Both the position numbers and the translations under genes were made by a program. From Nocardioides pinisoli (GTDB lineage Bacteria; Actinomycetota; Actinomycetes; Propionibacteriales; Nocardioidaceae), in assembly GCF_024199985.1 (NCBI RefSeq), contig NZ_JANARS010000005.1, positions 124,001 to 188,000 on the forward strand: a stretch of DNA of 64,000 bases, written 5' to 3'. Under the pieces are notes generated by a model. That model had not been told where the DNA came from and did not search any database. It saw nothing but the letters and a program-made list of their open reading frames with translations. Each line of letters starts with the position of its first letter. The stretch's first letter is position 1. This document shows, piece by piece, positions 8,612 to 17,509 of this stretch.

Positions 8612-9455
8612 CCGCGGCGACCATCTCGCGGAACTCCTCGGGCACGGGCGCCGGACGTCCGGACGCGCTGTCGATGCACACGCCGACCACCCTCGCGCGG
8701 GCGAGCACGTCGTCACCGTCGCGGACGACGGACTCGAACACGACGGACGTGCTGCCGATGTGCGAGACCCAGGTCGTGCAGTCGTAGGGCTCGGGACGGA
8801 AGAGGATGGGACGTCGGTAGTCGACGTCGGTATGCGCCACCACGAGGTGGTGCCCCTGCCCCAGCTCGCCGCCCCTGGTGACCATCAGCTGGATGCGGGC
8901 CTCCTGGAAGTACTCGAAGTACTTCACGTTGTTGACGTGGCCGTAGACGTCGACGTCGCTGAAGCGGACGTGCACCGGGTAGTGCCCGCCGGGCACGTGG
9001 ACGACCTCCGGCGCGGAGGGGGGTCGCACCGGCTCGTCGGGCTCGAGCAGCCGGCCGAGGGACTCGCGCTCCTCCGCGTGGAGCCGTCGAGGTCGCTCGG
9101 TGGCGAAAACGTAGGGGGTGAGCACGGTGCGCGCCCGGAGGAAGACAGTGCGGTTCCCCGACTCGTCCTCCTCGAAGACCTCGTAGGCCATCGTGAAGCT
9201 CGCGGCCCGGATCTCGGTGACCCAGCACTCGATCGAGACCGGCTCGAACCCGAAGGTCAGGGAGGCCACGTAGGTGACCTCGTGCCGGACCACCACGACG
9301 CCCTCGGCCAGGTCCTCCGCACGGCTGTCGGGGGCGTGGGTGCGGAACATGTCGACCCGCGCCTCCTGCAGGTAGTCGACGTACGTCACGTTGTTGACGT
9401 GGCCGAGCAGGTCGAGGTCGGCCCACCTCAGCGGGCAGCGGTAGAGATGGCGCAC
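8595..9455 (-). CDS. Acyl-CoA thioesterase, tandem hotdog domains
   Basis: The 286-residue protein contains two 4HBT/YbgC-type hotdog domains. The first has WADLDLLGHVNNVTYVDYLQ (residues 11-30) and the second has FSDVDVYGHVNNVKYFEYFQ (about 164-183). Both keep the Asp and the GHVNN helix start that define the active site of this family, so both halves may be catalytic. Such enzymes hydrolyse acyl-CoA thioesters, and the natural substrate cannot be read from the sequence. The gene is convergent with glbO and overlaps its 3' end. Confidence 0.9.
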   Translation of the reverse strand: MRHLYRCPLRWADLDLLGHVNNVTYVDYLQEARVDMFRTHAPDSRAEDLAEGVVVVRHEVTYVASLTFGFEPVSIECWVTEIRAASFTMAYEVFEEDESGNRTVFLRARTVLTPYVFATERPRRLHAEERESLGRLLEPDEPVRPPSAPEVVHVPGGHYPVHVRFSDVDVYGHVNNVKYFEYFQEARIQLMVTRGGELGQGHHLVVAHTDVDYRRPILFRPEPYDCTTWVSHIGSTSVVFESVVRDGDDVLARARVVGVCIDSASGRPAPVPEEFREMVAAVTPSS

Positions 9456-9525
9456 CCTGCGATCGTCGCAGATGATCCGCCCTCAGAGCGTCGCAGATCG
9501 CGCGAGGTGGCCGCCCGCCCGATGA

Positions 9526-9708
9526 TCAGTGGGCGAAGTGCAGGCGACCGTAGTAGGTCGGGATGGACTCGCGGCGCGCCTTGCGGTCGCCGCGGGTCTC
9601 GCGGAGGACGACAGGAGCGGCGGCCAGGACCGTGACGAGGCCGACGAGCAGCACGGCTCCGACGAACGACAGGTAAGTGGCCGTGGCGGAGAGGTCGAGG
9701 AACAGCAC
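9526..9708 (-). CDS. Small single-pass membrane protein under a palindromic operator
   Basis: A 60-residue protein with one strong transmembrane helix (about residues 8-35, ATYLSFVGAVLLVGLVTVLA) and a basic C-terminal tail ending in YYGRLHFAH. The start is GTG at 9708, with AAAGGA about 6 nt upstream. Two 16-bp palindromes (9722-9754) lie just upstream, and a TetR-family gene starts at 9846 in the opposite direction, so it is a likely target of that regulator. I recognise no family. Confidence 0.65.
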   Translation of the reverse strand: MLFLDLSATATYLSFVGAVLLVGLVTVLAAAPVVLRETRGDRKARRESIPTYYGRLHFAH

Positions 9709-9721
9709 AGGAGATCCTTTC

Positions 9722-9754
9722 TTCTACAGATGTAGAACTTCTACGTATGTAGAA
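9722..9754. promoter_or_regulatory. Tandem palindromic operator
   Basis: Two perfect 16-bp inverted repeats lie side by side: TTCTACAGATGTAGAA (9722-9737) and TTCTACGTATGTAGAA (9739-9754). Their centres are 17 bp apart. They lie between the divergent small membrane protein (start 9708) and the TetR gene (start 9846), closer to the former. TetR autoregulation is the simplest reading. The TACAnnTGTA core of the first site also resembles BlaI/CopY operators, but no such regulator is in the window. Confidence 0.75.
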
Positions 9755-9845
9755 GAATACGCCGCTGAGGCGCCACCGCAAGTCGGGCCGGTAGTGTCCT
9801 GCGTCACCGCCTGGCCCGGCCCCGGCGGCGTACGAGGAGGAGAGC

Positions 9846-10454
9846 GTGAGCCCTGCGCGCGAGGAGCTGTCGCCTCGCCGTCGGCAGATCCTGGCGGCGG
9901 CGACGACGGTGCTGGCCCAGCAGGGCAACCGTGGCCTCACCCACCGCGCGGTCGACCGCGAGGCAGGACTGTCCGAGGGCAGCTCGTCCGCCTACTTCCG
10001 CACCCGCGACGCCCTGCTCCGCGCGCTCGGCGACGTCGTCGCGGACCGGCTGTCCGCCGACGTCGCGGCTCTCGGCTCACGCCTGGCCTCGTGCCCCGGC
10101 GACCACGAGCGCGCCGTCGCGGAGGTCTCCCGGCTCTTCTCCCGGTGGCTCAGCGAGCCCGACCTGCTGGCCGCCCGGCTCGAGCTGACGGTCGCCGCGA
10201 CCCGCGACCCCGCGCTCGCCGAGCGGTTCACCCAGTGGCGCGACGACCTCGTCGGCATGGTGCGTGGGGTGATGGAAGCCGCCGAGACAGGCTCCCGGGC
10301 ACCCCGTGAAGCGTCGGCCGAGACGCTCGTGGCCGCGCTGGACGGCGTGCTGCTGGCGTCGCTCATGCTCCCCCAGCGGCGTCGTCGCGGGTTCGTGAGC
10401 GACAGCGTCGAGCAGCTCTTGTCGGGCCTCGGGCCCAACCCTGCGCAGACCTGA
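9846..10454 (+). CDS. TetR/AcrR family transcriptional regulator
   Basis: The 202-residue protein has the N-terminal TetR DNA-binding domain: RRQILAAATTVLAQQGNRGL, then THRAVDREAGLSEGSSSAYF as the recognition helix region, and YFRTRDALLRAL. The ligand-binding half (about 65-190) is helical and not informative about its ligand. The GTG at 9846 has a GAGGAGGAGAG ribosome site directly upstream. The tandem palindrome at 9722-9754 lies between it and the divergent membrane protein gene and is its likely operator. The thiolase gene follows on the same strand after 61 nt. Confidence 0.9.
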   Translation: MSPAREELSPRRRQILAAATTVLAQQGNRGLTHRAVDREAGLSEGSSSAYFRTRDALLRALGDVVADRLSADVAALGSRLASCPGDHERAVAEVSRLFSRWLSEPDLLAARLELTVAATRDPALAERFTQWRDDLVGMVRGVMEAAETGSRAPREASAETLVAALDGVLLASLMLPQRRRRGFVSDSVEQLLSGLGPNPAQT

Positions 10455-10515
10455 GCCGCGGCGCCGCACTAGTCTGCGACCAGACCCTGCAACCGCCGAC
10501 TGACCGGAGTTCCCC

Positions 10516-11730
10516 ATGCCCGAGGCAGTGATCGTTTCCGCAGCGCGCACCCCCATCGGTCGTGCCAACAAGGGCTCGCTCAAGGACTTCCGTCCCGACG
10601 ACCTCACCGTCCTGGCCGTCCAGGCCGCCCTGGAGAAGGTCCCCGGCCTCGATCCGACCACGATCGAGGACCTGCTGCTCGGGTGCGGCCTGCCGGGCGG
10701 CGAGTCGGGCAACAACATGGCCCGCGTCGTGACCACCCTGCTCGGCCTCGAGGTGCCCGGCGCGACCGTCACCCGCTACTGCTCGTCGTCGGTGCAGACC
10801 ACGCGGATGGCCTTCCACGCGATCAAGGCCGGCGAGGGCGACATCTTCGTCTCGGCCGGCGTCGAGACCGTCTCGCGCTTCGCGAAGGGCACCTCCGACC
10901 ACATCCCCGGCACCCGCAACCCCCTCTTCGACGAGGCGGGCGCGCGCACCGACGAGATGGCCAAGGGCGGCCAGGACTGGCACGACCCGCGCGAGGACGG
11001 CCAGCTGCCTGACATCTACATCGCGATGGGCCAGACCGCCGAGAACGTCGCGCGCCTGCGCGGCCTCGACCGCAAGGAGCTCGACGAGTTCGCCGTCCGC
11101 TCGCAGAACCTCGCTGAGAAGGCCATCGCCGACGGCTTCTGGGCACGCGAGATCACCCCCGTCACGACGCCCGACGGCACGGTCGTGACCAAGGACGACG
11201 GCCCCCGCGCCGGAGTGACGTACGACGCCATCGCCGGCCTCGACCCGGTCTTCCGCCCCGACGGCGTCGTGACGGCCGGCAACTGCTGCGCCCTCAACGA
11301 CGGCGCCGCGGCCGTCGTGGTCATGTCGGACACCAAGGCCGCCGAGCTCGGCCTGACCCCGCTCGCCCGCATCGTGTCCACCGGCGTCTCGGGCCTCTCC
11401 CCCGAGATCATGGGCCTCGGCCCGGTCGAGGCCACGAAGAAGGCCCTCGCCCACGCGGGCATGAGCATCGGCGACATCGACCTCGTCGAGATCAACGAGG
11501 CCTTCGCCGCGCAGGTCGTGCCGTCCTACCAGGACCTCGGCATCGACCTCGACCGCCTCAACGTCAACGGCGGCGCCATCGCCGTCGGCCACCCCTTCGG
11601 CATGACGGGCGCCCGCCTGCAGAACACCATGCTCAACAGCCTCGACTGGCACGACAAGTCCACCGGCCTCATCACCATGTGCGTCGGCGGCGGCCAGGGC
11701 ATGGCGATGATCCTCGAGCGGCTCTCCTGA
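10516..11730 (+). CDS. Acetyl-CoA C-acyltransferase (thiolase)
   Basis: This 404-residue thiolase either cleaves 3-ketoacyl-CoA in beta-oxidation or condenses acyl-CoA units. The nucleophilic Cys89 is in TRYCSSSVQ. The NEAFA motif is near residue 330, His359 is in GGAIAVGHPFG, and the proton-transferring Cys389 is in MCVGGGQGMA. The length is typical of FadA/AtoB-type enzymes. No 3-hydroxyacyl-CoA dehydrogenase partner is adjacent, so degradative and biosynthetic roles cannot be told apart from context. An upstream GGAG site supports the ATG at 10516. Confidence 0.93.
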   Translation: MPEAVIVSAARTPIGRANKGSLKDFRPDDLTVLAVQAALEKVPGLDPTTIEDLLLGCGLPGGESGNNMARVVTTLLGLEVPGATVTRYCSSSVQTTRMAFHAIKAGEGDIFVSAGVETVSRFAKGTSDHIPGTRNPLFDEAGARTDEMAKGGQDWHDPREDGQLPDIYIAMGQTAENVARLRGLDRKELDEFAVRSQNLAEKAIADGFWAREITPVTTPDGTVVTKDDGPRAGVTYDAIAGLDPVFRPDGVVTAGNCCALNDGAAAVVVMSDTKAAELGLTPLARIVSTGVSGLSPEIMGLGPVEATKKALAHAGMSIGDIDLVEINEAFAAQVVPSYQDLGIDLDRLNVNGGAIAVGHPFGMTGARLQNTMLNSLDWHDKSTGLITMCVGGGQGMAMILERLS

Positions 11731-11765
11731 GCCGTCCGGGGCTCCGCCCGCACTAGGCTTGCCCC

Positions 11766-12260
11766 ATGACCGCGACGGGGGAGCCACGATGGCTCGACGA
11801 CGACCAGCAGCACTCCTGGCGCGCCCTCATGATGGGGTTCACCCTCCTCGAGGAGCGCCTCGACGACGACCTGCGGCGTGAGTTCAGCATGTCGCTCACC
11901 GAGTACGAGGTCCTCGTCCGGCTGTCCGAGCGGCCGGGTCGGGCGATGCGGATGGCCCAGCTGGCCGATGCGATGGCGCACTCGCGCAGCCGGGTGACGC
12001 ACACCGTCGCGCGGATGGAGGCCGTCGGCTACGTCACCCGCGGCACGACGCCCGAGGACGGGCGTGGCGTGGTGGCGACCATGACGGACAAGGGCTACGA
12101 CCTGCTCGTGCGCGCGGCGCCGTGCCACGTCGAGAGCGTGCGGCGCAACATCGTCGACCTGGTGCCGGCGGAGGACTTCGCCGCCGTGGGCCGGGTCTTC
12201 GACCGGGTGGCCGACCACCTGGTCAACCGGCACCCCGAGTCGGAGATCCGTCAGGGCTGA
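11766..12260 (+). CDS. MarR family transcriptional regulator
   Basis: The 164-residue winged-helix protein shows the MarR layout: a dimerisation helix, then EYEVLVRLSERPGRAMRMAQLADAMAHSRSRVTHTVARME (about 40-80) as helix-turn-helix and a wing TRGTTPEDGRGVVATMTDKG. The ATG at 11766 lies 6 nt after TAGGCT (11754-11759), which suggests a leaderless transcript. The downstream membrane protein gene begins after 92 nt containing three alternating GGGACA/TGTCCC hexamers, possible regulator sites. The ligand is unknown. Confidence 0.92.
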   Translation: MTATGEPRWLDDDQQHSWRALMMGFTLLEERLDDDLRREFSMSLTEYEVLVRLSERPGRAMRMAQLADAMAHSRSRVTHTVARMEAVGYVTRGTTPEDGRGVVATMTDKGYDLLVRAAPCHVESVRRNIVDLVPAEDFAAVGRVFDRVADHLVNRHPESEIRQG

Positions 12261-12352
12261 CCACGGGACATCCGTTGCCCCGCTGTCCCTGTTCGGTGGG
12301 ACACGGGGCCCGGCACTGTCTGGACATCGAGATCCACGAAAGGGAGACCACG

Positions 12353-13072
12353 ATGTCCACCACCATCAGCACCACCAACCCGGCCCGCTCCGACGTCACC
12401 GCCGGGCCGACCACCCGGCCCGCCGGCACCCGTTCCCGGGCCTGGGCCCTCGCCGGTGTCGGCGCGGCCCTCAGCTCCATCGCCGGAACCGTCGCCGCCG
12501 GCTTCGTGCACGGCGTCTACGCCGAGGACACCCGGGGCGACGACGTCGCGATCCTCGACTCGCTCGGGGGCGACGTCACCGCCATGACCGTCTTCCACGT
12601 CGGCATCAGCCTGGCGGCCGTGCTCCTCGTCGTCTTCGCGGCTGGGCTCGCACGCCGGCTGCGCGAAGCGCTGCCGTACGACAGCCTCGGTCCCGTGGTC
12701 GCCGGCGCCGGAGTCCTCGCGACCGCGGTCGTGTGGGTCATGGCCGGGGCGCTCGACACCGAGTTCATCTTCGGCGCCACCGCGCCGGAGGCGCTCGTCC
12801 CGGCGACCGCCGCGTTCTACGGCCACTGGGTCGGCACCGTGCCCGGGTGCACGATGCTCGTCGGCCTAGGCGGCCTGGGCGTCTTCGCAGCCCACCGCCG
12901 CGGCGGCGCACCGCGGTGGCTCGGCCTCACCGGCCTCCTCCTGGGAGGCCTGACGGTGCTGCTGGGCATCTCGCCCGTGCAGTACATGGCCGGCGCCACC
13001 AGCGCCCTCTGGCTGTTGGTCACCGCCTGCGGCTTCATCTTCGGCGACCGCGCCCACCGCCGCACGGCGTGA
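12353..13072 (+). CDS. Multi-pass membrane protein, unknown function
   Basis: The 239-residue protein starts with a polar segment of about 30 residues. It then shows about six hydrophobic helices (for example ALAGVGAALSSIAGTVAAGF, VGISLAAVLLVVFAAGLA, VVAGAGVLATAVVWVMAGAL, LGLTGLLLGGLTVLLG). No catalytic motif is recognised. The ATG at 12353 follows AAAGGGAG at good spacing. It follows a MarR gene. Directly after its stop, in the same reading frame, lies the C-terminal half of a LuxR DNA-binding domain (13094-13240). Confidence 0.75.
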   Translation: MSTTISTTNPARSDVTAGPTTRPAGTRSRAWALAGVGAALSSIAGTVAAGFVHGVYAEDTRGDDVAILDSLGGDVTAMTVFHVGISLAAVLLVVFAAGLARRLREALPYDSLGPVVAGAGVLATAVVWVMAGALDTEFIFGATAPEALVPATAAFYGHWVGTVPGCTMLVGLGGLGVFAAHRRGGAPRWLGLTGLLLGGLTVLLGISPVQYMAGATSALWLLVTACGFIFGDRAHRRTA

Positions 13073-13093
13073 GCCGTCGGCTCCTCACGCGGG

Positions 13094-13240
13094 CAGGGCA
13101 ACGACGCCATCGCCCGCGAGCTCTACGTGTCCAACAAGACGGTGCGCAACGCGGTCTCGTCGATCTACGCCAAGCTCCACGCCGCCGGCCGGGCCGACGC
13201 CATCATCAAGGCGCGCGAGGCGGGGTTCGGCCGGGACTGA
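13094..13240 (+). pseudogene. Relic of a LuxR-type HTH regulator (C-terminal end only)
   Basis: This frame translates to QGNDAIARELYVSNKTVRNA followed by VSSIYAKLHAAGRADAIIKA and a stop at 13238-13240. That is the scaffold, recognition and fourth helix of a GerE/LuxR HTH domain. The usual first helix (LTxREREVL) and all upstream domains are missing, and there is no start codon or ribosome site. It continues in the same frame as the membrane protein gene that stops at 13072, with no other stop between. It is best read as a deletion remnant of a NarL/LuxR regulator. Confidence 0.75.
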
Positions 13241-13267
13241 TCGTCCGGCCTGCCCCGGCGCGTCGTC

Positions 13268-14950
<1,683 letters not shown>

Positions 14951-15002
14951 GCGGGCGAGCCTACGGTGCAGCGCCCCCGCGCGGACAATCGCACCCGTCG
15001 GC

Positions 15003-15476
15003 TCACGCGGCCCGGGCCGGCTGCTCCCCCTCCCCCGCGTCGGCGGCCACGGGCGCCGCGACCTGGGTGCTCATGGGGCTCGTCGTCTGGTCGCTCGTCT
15101 GGTCGGTTGCCGCGTCGGCCACCGGGACCGGCCGGGTGAGGACCGTGGTGCCGAAGGAGAGGTCGTGTCCCACCGCCGAGGCGACGACCTCGAAGGACGT
15201 CTGCGGCTTGCCGTCACGCTCCCAGACGTCGGCCACGAGCCGGCCGTGGACGACGACCGGGTCGCCGCTCGCGAGGGAGGCGGCGACGTGGCGGCCCAGC
15301 CGGTTCCACGCCTTGACGGTGTGCCAGGTCGTCGTGCCCTTGACCCGCTCGCCGTCGCGGTAGCGCGTGGGGGTACACGCGATCCGGAAGGTGGCCACGG
15401 CCCGCCCGTCGGTGACCTCGCGCAGGGTGACGTCGCCGCCGATCCAGCCGGCCAGGGTGATCTGGGTGTCGTACAT
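15003..15476 (-). CDS. ssb: Single-stranded DNA-binding protein, SsbB-like paralogue
   Basis: The 157-residue protein has an N-terminal OB fold: MYDTQITLAGWIGGDV, VATFRIACTPTRYRDGER and WHTVKAWNRLGRHVAASL. The linker is rich in T, D and A. It lacks the acidic DDDxPF tip of the housekeeping Ssb and ends EQPARAA, so it is probably the second, SsbB-type protein of actinobacteria rather than the replication Ssb. The ATG at 15476 matches the family start. The upstream 338-nt gap contains two perfect palindromes that may control it. Confidence 0.9.
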   Translation of the reverse strand: MYDTQITLAGWIGGDVTLREVTDGRAVATFRIACTPTRYRDGERVKGTTTWHTVKAWNRLGRHVAASLASGDPVVVHGRLVADVWERDGKPQTSFEVVASAVGHDLSFGTTVLTRPVPVADAATDQTSDQTTSPMSTQVAAPVAADAGEGEQPARAA

Positions 15477-15719
15477 GTTTCTGCCTCCTGATCGTCCGCG
15501 GCAGCTGGCCCGCCGCGGTTGCCCCAATCTGCGTCTGGACACCGACAGGAGCGATGCACGTACGACGTGGCCTGTGGAGGGGGCGCGACCACCCGCGGCT
15601 GTGGACAGTTGCTGGCCATGCAGCGGTCGAGGCCGGCCGTCGCGCCTGAACGGCCCCCGGCGAGTCCGACGGGTCCGGGGAGCGAGCCCGGCGAGCGGGA
15701 CTGTGCACCCGAGTTCCGT

Positions 15720-15749
15720 ACTTACAGGTAGAGATCTCTACCTGTAAGT
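15720..15749. promoter_or_regulatory. Perfect 30-bp palindrome upstream of ssb
   Basis: A loopless, perfect inverted repeat with 15-bp arms: the left half is ACTTACAGGTAGAGA and the right half is its exact complement. It lies in the 338-nt gene-free stretch 15477-15814 between ssb and the GTPase gene, 244 nt from the ssb start. A symmetric site without a loop fits a dimeric regulator better than a terminator, although terminator function for the upstream GTPase gene is possible. Confidence 0.7.
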
Positions 15750-15755
15750 GGGGCG

Positions 15756-15775
15756 GTCACCGGATATCCGGTGAC
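15756..15775. promoter_or_regulatory. Perfect 20-bp palindrome next to the 30-bp palindrome
   Basis: The sequence GTCACCGGATATCCGGTGAC is fully self-complementary and lies 6 bp from the 30-bp palindrome. Together they occupy 56 bp of the otherwise featureless gap 15477-15814, where I see no convincing gene. Confidence 0.65.
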
Positions 15776-15814
15776 TCCAGCGAGCAGGCCGGGGACCGCA
15801 TCGACCCCCGGGAA

Positions 15815-17470
15815 TCAGCGGAGCGCGGTGGACAACCCGTCGCGGGCCGTGGCGTAGGAGGCGAGCTCGGCCTCGATCGGGGCGACGACCATCTCCGCGG
15901 AGACCTCGGAGATGGCGCCGCGCAGCCGTTTGTCGGCCGCCCGCGCCCGCGACCGGGCCGTGAGGGCCACCAGCCAGCGGCAGACCAGGGCGAGGAGCAG
16001 GCCGAGTCCGATGCCGCCGAGGAGCAGCAGGGTCGGCAGCGGGAAGGCGCCGACCTCCGGCGTCGGCGGCTCGGGGAGCCGGGCGTAGGACCCGAGCGCG
16101 AGCAGCGCGAGCCAGCCGGCGCCGACGATCGCGGCGATGATCAGGACGTACTGCAGGACGCGCACGAGACCGGCCCAGGCCGGGATCTTCGTCGCGCCGA
16201 GGTCGGTGGCGGCGACGGCGCGGTCGAGGCGGTCACCGAGGTCGGGGAGCCGCGACACCGACGCCGCGCGGACCGACGCGGCCCAGGAGGGCGCCATGCC
16301 CTCCCCCACCTGGTCGGCGAGCGCCCGCACCTCCGTGTCGACGCGTGCCCGCTGCACGCCGGTGGCCTGCGGGACGGACGTGCGCGCGGTGCCGGTGAGC
16401 TCCTTGCCGGCCGACCCGAGGTCGAGGTGGAGGCGCTTGAGCGGGTCGGGCTTGAGCCGGGAGAACCACGAGGTGACGGGCCAGCCGGTCGCGCGGTTGG
16501 CGCGCATCCGGGTGGAGTCGGCCACGGCCTTCACCACGGTGGGGACCCCGGCCGCATCGGCGAACGCGTCGTCGAGCGCGGCGATGCGCTCCTTGGACAG
16601 GGTGGGCACCTTGCCGGTGCCGGTCGCCGCCTCGAGGCGCTGGGCCGCGGAGCGCACGTCGGCCTCGAGACGCGACCGCGTGACCTTCTTCTCCGCGACG
16701 CGCTTGGCGATCATGCCGCGCAGCTCCTGGATGCCCCAGCCCTGGCGCGCGCTGACCGGCAGCACGGGGACCCCGGCGAGGCCGTCGGCCTCGAGGAGTC
16801 GTCGTACGTCGTCGACCATGCCGGCGCGACGGTCCTCGGGGACGGTGTCGATGTGGTTGAGGACGACCAGCATCACGTCCTGGTGGCCCGCAAGGGGCTT
16901 GAGGAAGCGGTCGTGGATCGCGGCGTCGGCGTACTTCTGCGGGTCGAGGACCCACACCATCATGTCGGCGAGCTGCACGAGCCGCTCGACCTCGAGGTGG
17001 TGGGACACCTCCGTGGAGTCGTGGTCGGGCAGGTCGAGGAGCACGACGCCGCGCATCTCGGCGTCCTCGTCGGCCTTGGACAGCATCGAGTCGCGGGTGA
17101 CCTGGTGGCGGGCGGGGATGCCCAGCCACTCCAGCAGCTCCTCGGCGCCCTGCTTGCCCCACACGACGGCGGTGGCCCACGACGTGGTGGGACGACGTAC
17201 GCCGACCGCGGCGAGCTCGAGCCCGCTCAGCGCGTTGAAGGTGGACGACTTGCCGGAGCCGGTGGCGCCGCCCAGCGCGACCACCGTGTGGTCCGCGGAC
17301 AGCCTGAGCCGGCTCGAGGCACGGGCGGCCACCGCGCGGGCGTCGTCGACGACCGCGTCGTCGACCCGTCCACGTGCCGCCTCGGCGGCGCGCTCGAGTC
17401 CGTCGACGCGCGCGCCGATGTCAGAGCTCCTGGTGACCAGCTTCTTGGCCCCTTCGAGCAACGACGTCAT
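15815..17470 (-). CDS. Dynamin-like/YfjP-type GTPase, membrane-anchored (second of a pair)
   Basis: The 551-residue protein has a GTPase domain with P-loop GGATGSGKSS (about 67-76), a switch I threonine region (RRPTTSW), G3 DLPDHDS and G4 NHID. Helical segments follow. Two C-terminal transmembrane helices (about residues 427-450 and 466-490) anchor it to the membrane. The layout and pairing with the neighbouring 595-residue GTPase resemble the paired bacterial dynamin-like proteins DynA/DynB of Streptomyces, which stabilise FtsZ rings in sporulation septa. That functional transfer is inference. It starts 39 nt after its partner ends. Confidence 0.85.
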   Translation of the reverse strand: MTSLLEGAKKLVTRSSDIGARVDGLERAAEAARGRVDDAVVDDARAVAARASSRLRLSADHTVVALGGATGSGKSSTFNALSGLELAAVGVRRPTTSWATAVVWGKQGAEELLEWLGIPARHQVTRDSMLSKADEDAEMRGVVLLDLPDHDSTEVSHHLEVERLVQLADMMVWVLDPQKYADAAIHDRFLKPLAGHQDVMLVVLNHIDTVPEDRRAGMVDDVRRLLEADGLAGVPVLPVSARQGWGIQELRGMIAKRVAEKKVTRSRLEADVRSAAQRLEAATGTGKVPTLSKERIAALDDAFADAAGVPTVVKAVADSTRMRANRATGWPVTSWFSRLKPDPLKRLHLDLGSAGKELTGTARTSVPQATGVQRARVDTEVRALADQVGEGMAPSWAASVRAASVSRLPDLGDRLDRAVAATDLGATKIPAWAGLVRVLQYVLIIAAIVGAGWLALLALGSYARLPEPPTPEVGAFPLPTLLLLGGIGLGLLLALVCRWLVALTARSRARAADKRLRGAISEVSAEMVVAPIEAELASYATARDGLSTALR

Positions 17471-17509
17471 GACTCCCTCACCGTCCGAGTGGTGCTGTGC
17501 ACCCCAACC

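Noticed and set aside
9722..9737. BlaI/CopY operator
   Set aside because: The TACAnnTGTA core fits, but no BlaI/CopY regulator or M56 peptidase is present, and the divergent TetR gene is a simpler explanation.
15477..15714. Possible small genes in the gap between ssb and the GTPase gene
   Set aside because: Short + strand frames exist but lack ribosome sites and hydrophobic or domain patterns. Only the two palindromes are convincing in this stretch.
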